NCBI RefSeq assembly: GCF_001942625.1
Contig: NZ_MLCL01000089.1
Coordinates: 1-64,000 of the forward strand
DNA length: 64,000 bases
From: Mycobacterium syngnathidarum
GTDB lineage: Bacteria > Actinomycetota > Actinomycetes > Mycobacteriales > Mycobacteriaceae
Direction of reading: 5' to 3'
Shown here: positions 34,722 to 43,730 of the stretch, piece by piece
How the letters are laid out: each line of letters starts with the position of its first letter
Position numbering within the stretch: position 1 is the first letter of the stretch
Notes under the pieces: generated by a model
The model's input: the letters and a program-made list of their open reading frames with translations, nothing else
Database searches by the model: none
Told to the model about the DNA's origin: nothing
Translations under genes and position numbers: made by a program

Positions 34722-34739
34722 ATGTGTATGTGTCCGTGA
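34722..34739 (+). CDS. Leader peptide Met-Cys-Met-Cys-Pro
   Basis: A five-codon ORF (ATG TGT ATG TGT CCG TGA) with a near-perfect ribosome-binding site: GGAGG at 34711-34715, six bases upstream. It lies between the SAM-IV riboswitch and metC, which makes homocysteine for methionine. Its codons are the pathway's substrate-family and product amino acids. Ribosome pausing on Cys or Met codons, or at the Pro before the stop, could affect folding of the following hairpins (for example GTCGT/ACGAC at 34757-34771) and hence metC. Translation is inferred from the ribosome-binding site only. Confidence 0.55.
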   Translation: MCMCP

Positions 34740-34842
34740 ACCCAATGCGTCGGCCCGTCGTGATCGACGACAAGCCCGGCGCCCGGTAGCCGACCACACG
34801 CCCTGCCTTCCTCATCCCCTTCACGGAGGAGACACCCCAGCC

Positions 34843-36174
34843 ATGACAAACCCCGACGTCGCCGCCAATTGGTCGTTCGAGACCAAGCAGGTCCACGCCG
34901 GTCAGACTCCCGACGCCGCCACCAAGGCCCGGGCCCTGCCGATCTACCAGACCACCTCCTACACCTTCGACAGCACCGACCACGCCGCCGCGCTGTTCGG
35001 CCTGGCCGAGCCGGGCAACATCTACACCCGGATCATGAACCCCACCACCGACGTCGTCGAGCAGCGCATCGCCGCGCTCGAAGGCGGCGTGGCCGCACTG
35101 CTGCTGTCCTCGGGTCAGGCGGCCGAGACGTTCGCCATCCTCAACCTGGCCGGCGCCGGCGACCACATCGTGTCCAGCCCGCGCCTGTACGGCGGCACCT
35201 ACAACCTGTTCCACTACACGCTGCCCAAGCTGGGCATCGAGGTCAGCTTCGTCGAGGACCCGGACAATCTCGACAGCTGGCGGGCCGCGGTACGGCCCAA
35301 CACCAAAGCGTTCTTCGCCGAGACCATCTCCAACCCCCAGATCGACATCCTCGACATCCCGAACGTATCCGCGGTGGCACACGACAACGGCGTCCCACTG
35401 ATCGTCGACAACACCATCGCCACCCCGTACCTGATCCAGCCGATCGCGCTCGGGGCCGACATCGTGGTGCACTCGGCCACCAAATACCTGGGCGGGCACG
35501 GCTCGGCGATCGCGGGCGTAATCGTCGACAGCGGCAACTTCGACTGGACCCAGGGCCGCCACCCCGGGTTCACCACCCCGGACCCCAGCTACCACGGCGT
35601 GGTCTTCGCCGAGCTCGGCGCACCGGCCTATGCCCTGAAAGCGCGCGTGCAGCTGCTGCGTGACCTGGGCAGCGCGATCTCCCCCTTCAACGCCTTTTTG
35701 ATCGCGCAGGGATTGGAAACGCTGTCCCTGCGTGTTGAACGCCACGTGGCCAATGCACAGAAGGTCGCCGAGTACCTCGCCGGACATTCCGATGTGACCT
35801 CGGTGAACTACGCCGGACTCCCCAGCTCACCCTGGTACGAGCTGGGCCGCACGATCGCGCCCAAGGGCGCCGGCGCCGTGCTGGCCTTCGAGCTGGCCGG
35901 AGGTGTGGAAGCGGGCAAGGCCTTCGTCAACGCCTTGACCCTGCACAGCCACGTCGCCAACATCGGCGATGTGCGCTCGCTCGTCATCCACCCGGCCTCG
36001 ACGACCCACCAGCAGCTTTCCCCCTCCGAACAGCTGTCCACCGGTGTCACGCCCGGTCTGGTGCGGTTGGCCGTCGGCATCGAGGGCATCGACGACATCC
36101 TGGCCGACCTGGAGCAGGGGTTCGCCGCCGCCCGCCCGTTCAGCGGCGTACCGCAGACTGCGGCGACGGTGTAG
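34843..36174 (+). CDS. metC: O-acetylhomoserine sulfhydrylase
   Basis: 443 aa Cys/Met-metabolism PLP enzyme (called metC in mycobacteria, MetY by function) that makes homocysteine from O-acetylhomoserine and sulfide. The PLP lysine is K214 in [37 protein letters not shown] and [16 protein letters not shown] are family blocks. The ATG follows GGAGGAG. It is controlled by the SAM-IV riboswitch and perhaps the MCMCP leader. metX follows after 20 bases. Orthologous to Rv3340. Confidence 0.96.
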   Translation: MTNPDVAANWSFETKQVHAGQTPDAATKARALPIYQTTSYTFDSTDHAAALFGLAEPGNIYTRIMNPTTDVVEQRIAALEGGVAALLLSSGQAAETFAILNLAGAGDHIVSSPRLYGGTYNLFHYTLPKLGIEVSFVEDPDNLDSWRAAVRPNTKAFFAETISNPQIDILDIPNVSAVAHDNGVPLIVDNTIATPYLIQPIALGADIVVHSATKYLGGHGSAIAGVIVDSGNFDWTQGRHPGFTTPDPSYHGVVFAELGAPAYALKARVQLLRDLGSAISPFNAFLIAQGLETLSLRVERHVANAQKVAEYLAGHSDVTSVNYAGLPSSPWYELGRTIAPKGAGAVLAFELAGGVEAGKAFVNALTLHSHVANIGDVRSLVIHPASTTHQQLSPSEQLSTGVTPGLVRLAVGIEGIDDILADLEQGFAAARPFSGVPQTAATV

Positions 36175-36194
36175 GACGGCCAGAGAAGACCGCC

Positions 36195-37325
36195 ATGACG
36201 ATCACCGAAGAACCGGCCGTGTCCACCCTCCCGTTGCCCGCCGAAGGCGAGACCACCGTCGTGCACATCGGTGCGCTGACGCTCGAGAACGGCACCGTCC
36301 TGCCCGACGTGTCGATCGCCGTGCAGCGCTGGGGCAAACTGTCGCCCGCACGCGACAACGTGGTGATGGTGCTGCACGCCCTGACCGGCGACTCCCACGT
36401 CACCGGACCGGCCGGCGACGGCCATCCGACCGCGGGCTGGTGGGACGGGGTGGCCGGACCGGGCGCCCCGATCGACACCGACCAGTGGTGCGCGATCTCG
36501 ACCAACGCGCTCGGCGGCTGCCAGGGCTCGACCGGGCCCGGATCGCTTGCGCCCGACGGAAAGCCTTGGGGCTCACGGTTTCCCCAGATCACGATCCGCG
36601 ACCAGGTCGCAGCCGACCGGGCCGCCCTGGCCGCCTTCGGCATCACCGAGGTGGCCGCGGTGATCGGCGGGTCGATGGGCGGAGCCCGCGCCCTCGAATG
36701 GCTCGTCGGACACCCCGACGAAGTTCGGACCGGACTGGTGCTGGCGGTCGGCGCCCGCGCCACGGCCGATCAGATCGGTACCCAGAGCACCCAGGTGGCC
36801 GCGATCAAGGCCGACCCGGACTGGCAGGGCGGGGACTACTACGACACCGACCGGGCCCCACTGGCCGGCATGGAGATCGCCCGGCGCTTCGCGCACCTGA
36901 CCTATCGCGGCGAGGAAGAGCTCGACGAGCGTTTCCGCAACGACGCCCAAGGCGATGAGGATCCGGCTGCCGGCGGACGCTACGGAGTGCAGAGCTACCT
37001 GGAATACCAGGGCGGCAAGCTGGCCCGCCGGTTCGACCCGGGCACCTATGTGGTCCTCTCGGATGCGCTGTCGACCCACGATGTGGGCCGCGGCCGCGGC
37101 GGCGTCACCAGTGCGCTGCGCAGCTGTCCGGTGCCCGTCATCGTCGGTGGGATCACCTCCGACCGGCTCTACCCCATCCGGCTACAACAGGAGCTGGCCG
37201 AGCTGTTACCCGGCTGCAACGGTCTGGACGTGGTCGACTCGGCCTATGGGCACGACAGCTTCCTGGTCGAGACGGAGGTGGTGGGCAAGTTGATCCGCCG
37301 CACGCTGGAGCTGGCAGCACGGTGA
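36195..37325 (+). CDS. metX: Homoserine O-acetyltransferase
   Basis: 376 aa alpha/beta-hydrolase-fold transferase making O-acetylhomoserine from homoserine and acetyl-CoA, the substrate of MetC next door. Nucleophile S160 lies in [14 protein letters not shown], and His in [21 protein letters not shown] and [14 protein letters not shown] are typical MetX segments. It is the second gene of the metC-metX operon. Its stop overlaps the GTG of the methyltransferase gene. Confidence 0.96.
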   Translation: MTITEEPAVSTLPLPAEGETTVVHIGALTLENGTVLPDVSIAVQRWGKLSPARDNVVMVLHALTGDSHVTGPAGDGHPTAGWWDGVAGPGAPIDTDQWCAISTNALGGCQGSTGPGSLAPDGKPWGSRFPQITIRDQVAADRAALAAFGITEVAAVIGGSMGGARALEWLVGHPDEVRTGLVLAVGARATADQIGTQSTQVAAIKADPDWQGGDYYDTDRAPLAGMEIARRFAHLTYRGEEELDERFRNDAQGDEDPAAGGRYGVQSYLEYQGGKLARRFDPGTYVVLSDALSTHDVGRGRGGVTSALRSCPVPVIVGGITSDRLYPIRLQQELAELLPGCNGLDVVDSAYGHDSFLVETEVVGKLIRRTLELAAR

Positions 37326-38050
37326 GCTCGCCCAAGGCGCGTTCTCTGTCCTTCGGCTCGGAAGCCGCAGCCTACGAACGCGGCCGGCCGTCGTATCCGC
37401 CGGAGGCGATCGACTGGCTGCTTCCCGAGGGTGCGCACGATGTGCTGGATCTGGGCGCAGGCACCGGCAAGCTGACCACCCGGCTCGTCGAGCGCGGACT
37501 GGACGTGATCGCCGTGGATCCCATCCCCGAAATGCTTGAGCTGCTGTCGAACTCACTGCCGGACACCCCGGCGCTGCTGGGTACGGCCGAGGAGATCCCG
37601 CTGGCCGACAACAGCGTCGACGCTGTGCTGGTGGCGCAGGCCTGGCACTGGTTCGACCCCGAGCGGGCCGTCAAGGAGGTCAGCCGGGTGCTTCGCCCCG
37701 GCGGCCGGCTGGGCCTGGTGTGGAACACCCGCGACGAACGGTCCGGATGGGTCAAGGATCTGGGCCGGATCATCGGCCCAGAGCACGATCCGTTCAACAG
37801 TGAGGTGACGCTGGCCGAGCCGTTCGGCGATATCGAACGCCACCAGGTGGAGTGGACGAATTACCTGACACCCCAGGCCCTCATCGACCTCGTGGCCTCG
37901 CGCAGCTACTGCATCACCTCACCGGAGCAGGTGCGTACCCGGACGCTGGAGCAGGTGCGTGAACTGCTGGCCACCCACCCGGCGCTGGCCAACTCGTCGG
38001 GGCTTGCGCTGCCCTATGTCACCGTGGGGATCCGGGCCACCCTCGGCTGA
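37322..38050 (+). CDS. Class I SAM-dependent methyltransferase (Rv3342-like)
   Basis: 242 aa Rossmann-fold methyltransferase. Motif I is [13 protein letters not shown] (about 40-52), the acidic ribose-binding residue is in VIAVDP, and post-motif [15 protein letters not shown] is present. The GTG start overlaps the metX stop by four bases, so it is part of the SAM-riboswitch-controlled operon. A methyl user inside a methionine-supply operon is noteworthy, but the acceptor is unknown. The stop codon lies in a hexamer repeat that supplies further in-frame stops. Confidence 0.9.
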   Translation: MSSPKARSLSFGSEAAAYERGRPSYPPEAIDWLLPEGAHDVLDLGAGTGKLTTRLVERGLDVIAVDPIPEMLELLSNSLPDTPALLGTAEEIPLADNSVDAVLVAQAWHWFDPERAVKEVSRVLRPGGRLGLVWNTRDERSGWVKDLGRIIGPEHDPFNSEVTLAEPFGDIERHQVEWTNYLTPQALIDLVASRSYCITSPEQVRTRTLEQVRELLATHPALANSSGLALPYVTVGIRATLG

Positions 38051-38074
38051 GGCTGAGGCAGAAGCTGAAGCTGA
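38045..38074. repeat. Hexanucleotide tandem repeat at the methyltransferase stop
   Basis: Five near-identical units (GGCTGA, GGCTGA, GGCAGA, AGCTGA, AGCTGA). In the methyltransferase frame the unit carries TGA, so the gene ends with several backup stops. GCGCC/GGCGC just after it can form a small hairpin between the converging genes. Confidence 0.7.
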
Positions 38075-38081
38075 GGCGCCC

Positions 38082-39620
38082 TCAGGCGCTGAGCGCGGAC
38101 GACTCGGCCTCCGAGCCGAACCAGCGTTCCAGCGCCGCCCGCAGCCCTCCTTCATCGAATTCGTCTGCCGCCCAGGCGACATAGCCGTCAGGGCGGATAA
38201 GCATCGCGGCGGCGGGCCGACCTGCTGCGGTCGTCACCGTCACGTCGACGCGGTCACGCCAGCCGTCCACGATGTCGCTGCAGGCGCCGGCAGACAAGTC
38301 GAGCACCATCGGCCGGCCCGTGCGCAACAGCTCGGCAATACGGCGGCCGTCGTCGAGCACGAAATCGGGAATGAAGTATCCGGACAGCCGGTGGCCCTCA
38401 CCCACGTCGTAGCGAACGTCGGAACCGGCTAATACTCCGGCGATGTGCGTCGAGCCGTCCGGTGTGGCCAGAAGTTCACCGAAAAGCGTTCGCAGCGCCG
38501 TGACTTCGGGGCCGGCGGCCATCAGGGCAGCCTGGGCCATGGAGTGCATCATCACCCGCTGCCCGGCCGGCCAGCGCTCGCTGTGGTAGCTGTCCAGCAG
38601 CCCCTCCGGCGCCCAGCCCTGCACAGTGGCGGCCAGTTTCCAGCCCAGGTTCATCGCATCCTGCAGGCCCAGGTTCAGGCCTGGCCCGCCCATGGCCGAA
38701 TGCACGTGGGCCGCATCGCCGACCAGGAAGACGTTGCCGGTACGGTACTGTGCGGCCTGGCGGGTGTTCTGGCCGTTGATACGCCGCAACGCGTGCGGCC
38801 CCGGCCCGGCCGGGGGTTCGATCGGCAGGTCGGCGCCCACCACGCGCATCACGCTCTGGCGCAGTTCGTCGATCGTCAGCTCCGGCGCGTCGTCGGGAAG
38901 AACGGAACCGTACTCGATGGTTCCGAGCATGGACCGTCCCTCCTGGAATTCCGCATAGATGAGCACTCCGTCATCAAACCGATTGTGCCCGAATGGGATA
39001 TGTCCGACCCCGGGGATTTCGATGCACCCGGGCGCGGTCCGCAGTTCCCTGGGCAGGCTGACGTGTGCCACCCGCGCGACGACGTCGGTGGTGAGTCCGG
39101 GAAACTCGATGCCGGCCTTCTTTCGCACCGGACTGCGGCCACCGTCGGCGCCGACGAGGTAGGTGGCCGGCAACCGGTAGGCCCCCTCGGGCGCCGAGAC
39201 GTGGAGGACGACGCCTTCGGGCCCCTGTTCGAAGTCGATGAGTTCGTGTCCCCAACGGATTTCAGCCCCCAGGCCCTGCACCCAGTCCACCAGCTCACGC
39301 ACCACCTGGGGCTGCTGGATCAGCATGCCGTACATGGGGTTGTCGACAACATCGACGAACGGCACCTGCATTCCGGCGAAGATGTAGCCATTCATCGGCT
39401 CGGGCACCGCGCCCGTGCCGTTGAGCCTCTGGTACAGCCCGCGCAGATCGAGCACTCGGTTGGCCTGTCCGACAATGCCATTGGCCTTGAGTTCCGCGCT
39501 GGGCTCAGGCAGTTGCTCGAGCACCACCGGCCGCACCCCGGCCAGCGCCAGCTCCCCCGCCACCAACAGGCCGTTGGGGCCGGCACCGGAGATGACGACG
39601 TCTACCCTGTTCTCGTTCAT
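38082..39620 (-). CDS. FAD-dependent aromatic monooxygenase
   Basis: 512 aa group A flavoprotein monooxygenase. The FAD motif is VVISGAGPNGLLVAGELALAG (about 8-28), the second nucleotide motif is YLVGADGGRSPVR, and the flavin-ribityl motif is VFLVGDAAHVHSAMGGPGLNLGLQDAMNL (about 300-330). A C-terminal thioredoxin-like domain ends in MLIRPDGYVAWA. This plan is shared by aromatic hydroxylases and antibiotic-inactivating enzymes such as rifampicin monooxygenase; sequence alone does not decide. It overlaps the TetR gene by four bases and is presumably repressed by it. Confidence 0.88.
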   Translation of the reverse strand: MNENRVDVVISGAGPNGLLVAGELALAGVRPVVLEQLPEPSAELKANGIVGQANRVLDLRGLYQRLNGTGAVPEPMNGYIFAGMQVPFVDVVDNPMYGMLIQQPQVVRELVDWVQGLGAEIRWGHELIDFEQGPEGVVLHVSAPEGAYRLPATYLVGADGGRSPVRKKAGIEFPGLTTDVVARVAHVSLPRELRTAPGCIEIPGVGHIPFGHNRFDDGVLIYAEFQEGRSMLGTIEYGSVLPDDAPELTIDELRQSVMRVVGADLPIEPPAGPGPHALRRINGQNTRQAAQYRTGNVFLVGDAAHVHSAMGGPGLNLGLQDAMNLGWKLAATVQGWAPEGLLDSYHSERWPAGQRVMMHSMAQAALMAAGPEVTALRTLFGELLATPDGSTHIAGVLAGSDVRYDVGEGHRLSGYFIPDFVLDDGRRIAELLRTGRPMVLDLSAGACSDIVDGWRDRVDVTVTTAAGRPAAAMLIRPDGYVAWAADEFDEGGLRAALERWFGSEAESSALSA

Positions 39621-40240
39621 GAGTTCCTTCCTGGTTCAGGCAGGCCTGCGGCTACTGCCGCAAATCCTTGGCGCAGCAGTGCCGTGAAAGACACTGGCGG
39701 ATCGGAGATCCCGTACTCGTCCATCGCCACATCGCCGACCGCGCGCACCACGGCGGCCACCAGCCGGGGATACATGTCGCGTTCGGGGTCGGTGCCGGTC
39801 CGCTCGGCGATCGCCGCCACCCACTCGTCGACCATCCCCCGGAAGGTGGCGTCGCGAATTTCCGGGATCATCAGCAATTTTCGGACCTCGGCCAGCTGCC
39901 GGCGAGTCGGCAGCGCGTTCTCCACACCGTAGACGTCGGACATGTCGGCGTCCACCGGATTGACCACCGATTCGGTGATGGCGGTCCACAGCGGTTCGTC
40001 GGCCGGGCGCGAGCGGAACAGGTCGATGCTGCGGCGCAGGCGCTCCTGCTGCCGGTACGCCAAGGCGTCGTACTTGCCGGAGAAGTAGTTGGTGAAGGTG
40101 CGCAGCGAGACGCCAGCCAGATTGGCGATGTCTTCGCGGGTGACGTTCTCCAGCCCGCGCTCGAACGCCAGTGTCAGCGCCGCATCGCTGAGCGCCCGTC
40201 GCGTGTCGAGCTTCTTGCGCTCTCGCAGTCCCGGTGTCAT
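39617..40240 (-). CDS. TetR family regulator of the flavin monooxygenase
   Basis: 207 aa. The N-terminal TetR HTH (about 8-55) includes VTREDIANLAGVSLRTFTNYFSGKYDAL; the C-terminal part is a generic ligand/dimer domain. Its stop overlaps the monooxygenase ATG (ATGA). Upstream lie two tandem 16-bp sites (40259-40291), the probable operators. The inducer is likely the monooxygenase substrate or a related aromatic compound. Confidence 0.9.
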   Translation of the reverse strand: MTPGLRERKKLDTRRALSDAALTLAFERGLENVTREDIANLAGVSLRTFTNYFSGKYDALAYRQQERLRRSIDLFRSRPADEPLWTAITESVVNPVDADMSDVYGVENALPTRRQLAEVRKLLMIPEIRDATFRGMVDEWVAAIAERTGTDPERDMYPRLVAAVVRAVGDVAMDEYGISDPPVSFTALLRQGFAAVAAGLPEPGRNS

Positions 40241-40258
40241 GCCACCACGGTAGCCAAT

Positions 40259-40291
40259 TATTGCCCACTGAGCAATATTGCCTACTAGGCA
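40259..40291. promoter_or_regulatory. Tandem TetR operator sites
   Basis: TATTGCCCACTGAGCA (40259-40274) and TATTGCCTACTAGGCA (40276-40291) agree at 13 of 16 positions and are spaced 17 bp apart. Each is itself a palindrome, perfect in the second (TGCC-N5-GGCA). They end 19 bases upstream of the TetR ATG. Confidence 0.7.
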
Positions 40292-40404
40292 CTTTTCTGA
40301 CGGCGCTTCTACGACAACTCCGCCGACGCCGGAGCTGTACCGAAACGCCAGTTATGACACGGGTTTCCCAATTCATGGGCAACAACTGGCCACTCGGCGA
40401 GGAA

Positions 40405-40698
40405 CTATGAAGTGCCCAGCGGATCGATGGTCCAGGCGATGTAGAGCACCGCAGCACTCACCGTCGCCGTGGTCGCGAAGTCGATGGTGCGCGACCGCAC
40501 CACCAGAAGGCCCGCCCGGTCATCGGTCAGCGCGAGTCGCAGCGCCGCCGCCGCGCCCACCCCGATGCCGATCACCAGCGCGCCGCGCCGCCAATAGCCC
40601 GCCACCACCAAGGCGAAGGCCGCGACAAAGATCAGCCCGACCACCAGGATCGGCCACTGCCCGGCAACCACCTTGCGGACGAACTCCTTTGCTGTCAC
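40405..40698 (-). CDS. DUF3017 small membrane protein
   Basis: 97 aa with three hydrophobic helices (about 13-32, 38-55 and 72-90). It is the DUF3017 type found next to folD in actinobacteria (Rv3355c by position). It overlaps the folD stop by four bases (ATGA), so it is coupled to folD. No function is known. Confidence 0.88.
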   Translation of the reverse strand: MTAKEFVRKVVAGQWPILVVGLIFVAAFALVVAGYWRRGALVIGIGVGAAAALRLALTDDRAGLLVVRSRTIDFATTATVSAAVLYIAWTIDPLGTS

Positions 40699-41546
40699 GC
40701 CAGTTTCGACTCTTCGAGCTCGACGACATTGGTCAGCAAGAAGGCGCGTGTCAGCGGACCCACCCCGCCCGGGTTGGGTGATACATGCCCGGCCACCTCC
40801 CAGACGTCCGGCGCGACGTCACCGGTGAGCTTGCCGTCCACCCGGCTCACGCCGACATCGACGACGGCCGCGCCCGGCTTGACCATGTCCGCGGTGACCA
40901 TGTGCGGTACGCCGACCGCAGCGATGATGATGTCGGCCTGGCGGGTCAACGCCGGCAGATCGCGGGTTCCGGTGTGGCACAGCGTCACGGTGGCGTTCTC
41001 CGAACGTCGGGTGAGCAGCAGGCCCATCGGCCGACCGACGGTGACGCCGCGGCCGATCACCACGACATGCGCCCCGGCGATCGGCACCTCGAACCGTCGC
41101 AGCAGGTGCACGATGCCGCGGGGGGTGCAGGGCAGCGGCGCGTCCTTGCCCAGCACCAGCCGGCCGAGGTTGGTCGGGTGCAGGCCGTCGGCGTCCTTGT
41201 CCGGGTCGATGCGCTCCAGCGCGGCGTTCTCGTCCAGGTGCTTGGGCAGCGGCAGCTGCACGATGTATCCCGTGCAGTCCGGGTTGGCGTTGAGCTCGTC
41301 GATCGTCTCGTCGAGCTGGGCCTGGGTGATGTCGGCAGGCAGGTCGCGGCGGATCGAGTTGATGCCGACTTTGGCGCAGTCGGCATGCTTGCCGCGCACA
41401 TAAGCCTGCGATCCTGGGTCGTCACCGACCAGCACCGTCCCGAGGCCCGGCGTCCGGCCGGCTTCGGCCAATTTCGCTACGCGCTGCTTGAGGTCGACGA
41501 AGATCTCGTCACGCGTGGCCTTACCGTCCAAAACAATCGCACCCAC
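40695..41546 (-). CDS. folD: Methylenetetrahydrofolate dehydrogenase/cyclohydrolase
   Basis: 283 aa bifunctional enzyme interconverting 5,10-methylene- and 10-formyl-tetrahydrofolate. The catalytic Lys is in [15 protein letters not shown]. Signatures are [14 protein letters not shown], the NADP site [15 protein letters not shown], and the C-terminal [21 protein letters not shown] 41546 gives the N-terminus ([16 protein letters not shown]) known in mycobacteria; ATG 41555 is nine bases upstream. It is the first gene of the folD-DUF3017 unit. Confidence 0.96.
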   Translation of the reverse strand: MGAIVLDGKATRDEIFVDLKQRVAKLAEAGRTPGLGTVLVGDDPGSQAYVRGKHADCAKVGINSIRRDLPADITQAQLDETIDELNANPDCTGYIVQLPLPKHLDENAALERIDPDKDADGLHPTNLGRLVLGKDAPLPCTPRGIVHLLRRFEVPIAGAHVVVIGRGVTVGRPMGLLLTRRSENATVTLCHTGTRDLPALTRQADIIIAAVGVPHMVTADMVKPGAAVVDVGVSRVDGKLTGDVAPDVWEVAGHVSPNPGGVGPLTRAFLLTNVVELEESKLA

Positions 41547-41584
41547 GGGTGCCATTGTGTCAGGTGGCGTGGCAAGCTCCACCT

Positions 41585-42808
41585 ATGAACACTCAGCCCA
41601 ATGTGTTCACTGATGTTTTCAGTGAGGCCAAGCTCGGCCCCGTGACGCTGCGTAACCGCATCATCAAGGCCGCCACCTTCGAAGCGTCCACTCCTGACGC
41701 GCTGGTCACCGAGGATTTGATCAACTATCACCGGCTGCCCGCAGCCGGTGGGGTCGGCATGACCACCGTCGCCTACTGCGCGGTGGCGCCCGGCGGCCGC
41801 ACCGATGGCTGGCAGATCTGGATGCGGCCCGAAGCCGTGCCCGGACTGACCAAATTGACCGAGACCATCCACGCCGAGGGTGCGGCCATCAGCGCCCAGA
41901 TCGGCCACGCCGGGCCGGTGGCCAACTCCCGGACCAACAAGGCCACGGCGCTGGCGCCGGTACGGTTCTTCAACCCGCTGTCGATGCGGTTCGCCAAGAA
42001 GGCCACGATCGACGACATCCGCGAGGTCACCGAAGCCCACGCCAACGCCGCCCGGCTGGCCATCGACTCGGGCTTCGACGCCGTCGAGGTGCACCTCGGC
42101 CACAACTACCTGGCCAGTTCGTTCCTGTCCCCGCTGATCAACCGCCGCACCGATGAGTTCGGCGGATCGCTGGAGAACCGCGCGAAGGTGGCCCGCGGCG
42201 TGGTGCGCGCGGTGCGCGACGCCGTCGACAAGCACGGCGACAAGAAGATCGCCGTCATCGCCAAGCTCAACATGAGCGACGGAGTCCGCGGCGGCATCCC
42301 GATCGACGAGTCGCTGCAGACCGCGAAGTGGCTCGAGGAGGACGGCGGGCTGGACGCGATCGAGCTCACCGCGGGCAGCTCGCTGGTCAACCCCATGTAC
42401 CTGTTCCGCGGGGGTGCACCGGTCAAGGAGTTCGCAGCGAACTTCAAACCCCCGATCAGCTGGGGCATCCGGATGAGCGGCAACAAGTTCTTCCGCGAGT
42501 ATCCTTACCACGAGGCATATCTGATGCGCGACGCCGAGAAGTTCCGCGCCGAGCTGAGCATGCCGATCATCCTTCTGGGTGGCATCACCAACCGCGAGAC
42601 CATGGACCGGGCGATGGCGGCGGGCTTCGAGTTCGTTGCTATGGGACGCGCCCTGCTCGCCGAGCCGGACCTGCTCAACCGGATCAAGGCCGAGGAATCC
42701 AAGGGATCCACCAAATCGCTGTGCACGCACTGCAACATGTGTATGCCGACGATCTACAGCCATACCCACTGCGTGGTGACGGGAGCCCCGGACTCACTCG
42801 TGAGCTAA
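41585..42808 (+). CDS. NADH:flavin oxidoreductase (Old Yellow Enzyme family, Rv3359-like)
   Basis: 407 aa FMN-binding (beta/alpha)8 barrel. LGPVTLRNRIIKAATFEAST at the N-terminus, AISAQIGHAGP, GFDAVEVHLGHNYLASSFLSP with the catalytic His pair region, and LLGGITNRETMDRAM are clear. The C-terminus has a Cys cluster, C-x2-C-x2-C-x9-C (CTHCNMCMP then HTHC), suggestive of an iron-sulfur or metal site as in 2,4-dienoyl-CoA-reductase-type members, although the second domain is absent. ATG 41585. It would reduce an enone or enoate; substrate unknown. Confidence 0.88.
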   Translation: MNTQPNVFTDVFSEAKLGPVTLRNRIIKAATFEASTPDALVTEDLINYHRLPAAGGVGMTTVAYCAVAPGGRTDGWQIWMRPEAVPGLTKLTETIHAEGAAISAQIGHAGPVANSRTNKATALAPVRFFNPLSMRFAKKATIDDIREVTEAHANAARLAIDSGFDAVEVHLGHNYLASSFLSPLINRRTDEFGGSLENRAKVARGVVRAVRDAVDKHGDKKIAVIAKLNMSDGVRGGIPIDESLQTAKWLEEDGGLDAIELTAGSSLVNPMYLFRGGAPVKEFAANFKPPISWGIRMSGNKFFREYPYHEAYLMRDAEKFRAELSMPIILLGGITNRETMDRAMAAGFEFVAMGRALLAEPDLLNRIKAEESKGSTKSLCTHCNMCMPTIYSHTHCVVTGAPDSLVS

Positions 42809-42815
42809 TAGCTCC

Positions 42816-43730
42816 ATGGTTGGTAGTAGTAACGACCCCAGCGACACCATGGTGACCTACCGCTATGTGCGGGTCGGTCTGGTCGCGCTGGTGGTGTTCC
42901 TGTTGACCTCGCTGGCGTTGACGTGGGCGCACAGTTGCCCGCAGGGCTCGATCAGTGCGTTCTTCTACACCCGCACCCACGCGGTGTTCCTGGCCTCGCT
43001 GTGTGCGATCGGGATCTGCCTGATCGCCTACAAGGGCAGCCGCATCGGTGAAGACGCCTTGCTGAACTATTCCGGGTTCATGGCCTTCATCGTGGCGCTG
43101 GTGCCCACCGGCCCCGGTGATCTGTGCCGACCATGGCTTCCCACCGTCACCGACCCGTTCGGCGGCGTCGCCAACAACGTCGCCGCGCTGTTCGTGGCCG
43201 TCGCCGTCGGCACCGGGACCTATCTGGCGCTGAGTCACTGGCGGCGACCGCATGAGCCCCCCGTGGCCTCCGAGCCGTCCTGCTCCGAGGCCGCCACGCC
43301 GTGGAAGACCATCGCCACCACGCTGATTCGCACCGAAAAGTGGCTTCCGGCAGGGTTGTTGGCCATCTCCGTCGCCGGGGCACCGCTGATGCTGTGGGGC
43401 TGGTTCGCTCAACACGCACACGTAATCGCCTCGGTGGCAATGTTTCTGGCCATCACGCTCGTGGCGGTCTACCACGCGTGCTACGCCAGGGCAGCTGTGC
43501 GCCGGCACCTGGCGCGGTTCTACGCCACGATCGCCGGGCTCATGCTCATCACCATCGCGGCCGGCGTCGTACTGCTGATCCTCGGCTGGCACTTCGGCGT
43601 GATCACCGTCGAACTCATCCTCATTGTGCTGTTCGCCGTGTTCTGGGCAGTCCAGACCTGGGACGTATGGGACGCCCAGGACCGCTACCCGAAAGAAGCG
43701 GTGCCCGCACTGGCCAACACACCCGCCTAA
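42816..43730 (+). CDS. Polytopic membrane protein
   Basis: 304 aa, about seven membrane helices (near 20-40, 55-72, 82-100, 115-140, 175-195, 205-225, and paired helices at 235-285). A conserved-looking CPQGSISAFFYTRTHAVF loop follows helix 1. It resembles membrane proteins that sit beside or are fused to other domains without known activity. It begins seven bases after the oxidoreductase stop and overlaps the 3' end of the minus-strand propeller gene by four bases. Function unknown. Confidence 0.75.
   Translation: MVGSSNDPSDTMVTYRYVRVGLVALVVFLLTSLALTWAHSCPQGSISAFFYTRTHAVFLASLCAIGICLIAYKGSRIGEDALLNYSGFMAFIVALVPTGPGDLCRPWLPTVTDPFGGVANNVAALFVAVAVGTGTYLALSHWRRPHEPPVASEPSCSEAATPWKTIATTLIRTEKWLPAGLLAISVAGAPLMLWGWFAQHAHVIASVAMFLAITLVAVYHACYARAAVRRHLARFYATIAGLMLITIAAGVVLLILGWHFGVITVELILIVLFAVFWAVQTWDVWDAQDRYPKEAVPALANTPA

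Noticed and set aside
34709..34789. A 26-codon ORF starting at 34709 in the metC leader
   Set aside because: It lacks its own ribosome-binding site; the GGAGG lies inside it and points to the overlapping MCMCP ORF in another frame.
38082..39620. Naming the monooxygenase rox (rifampicin monooxygenase)
   Set aside because: Only fold-level features agree; the diagnostic Rox residues cannot be judged by eye.
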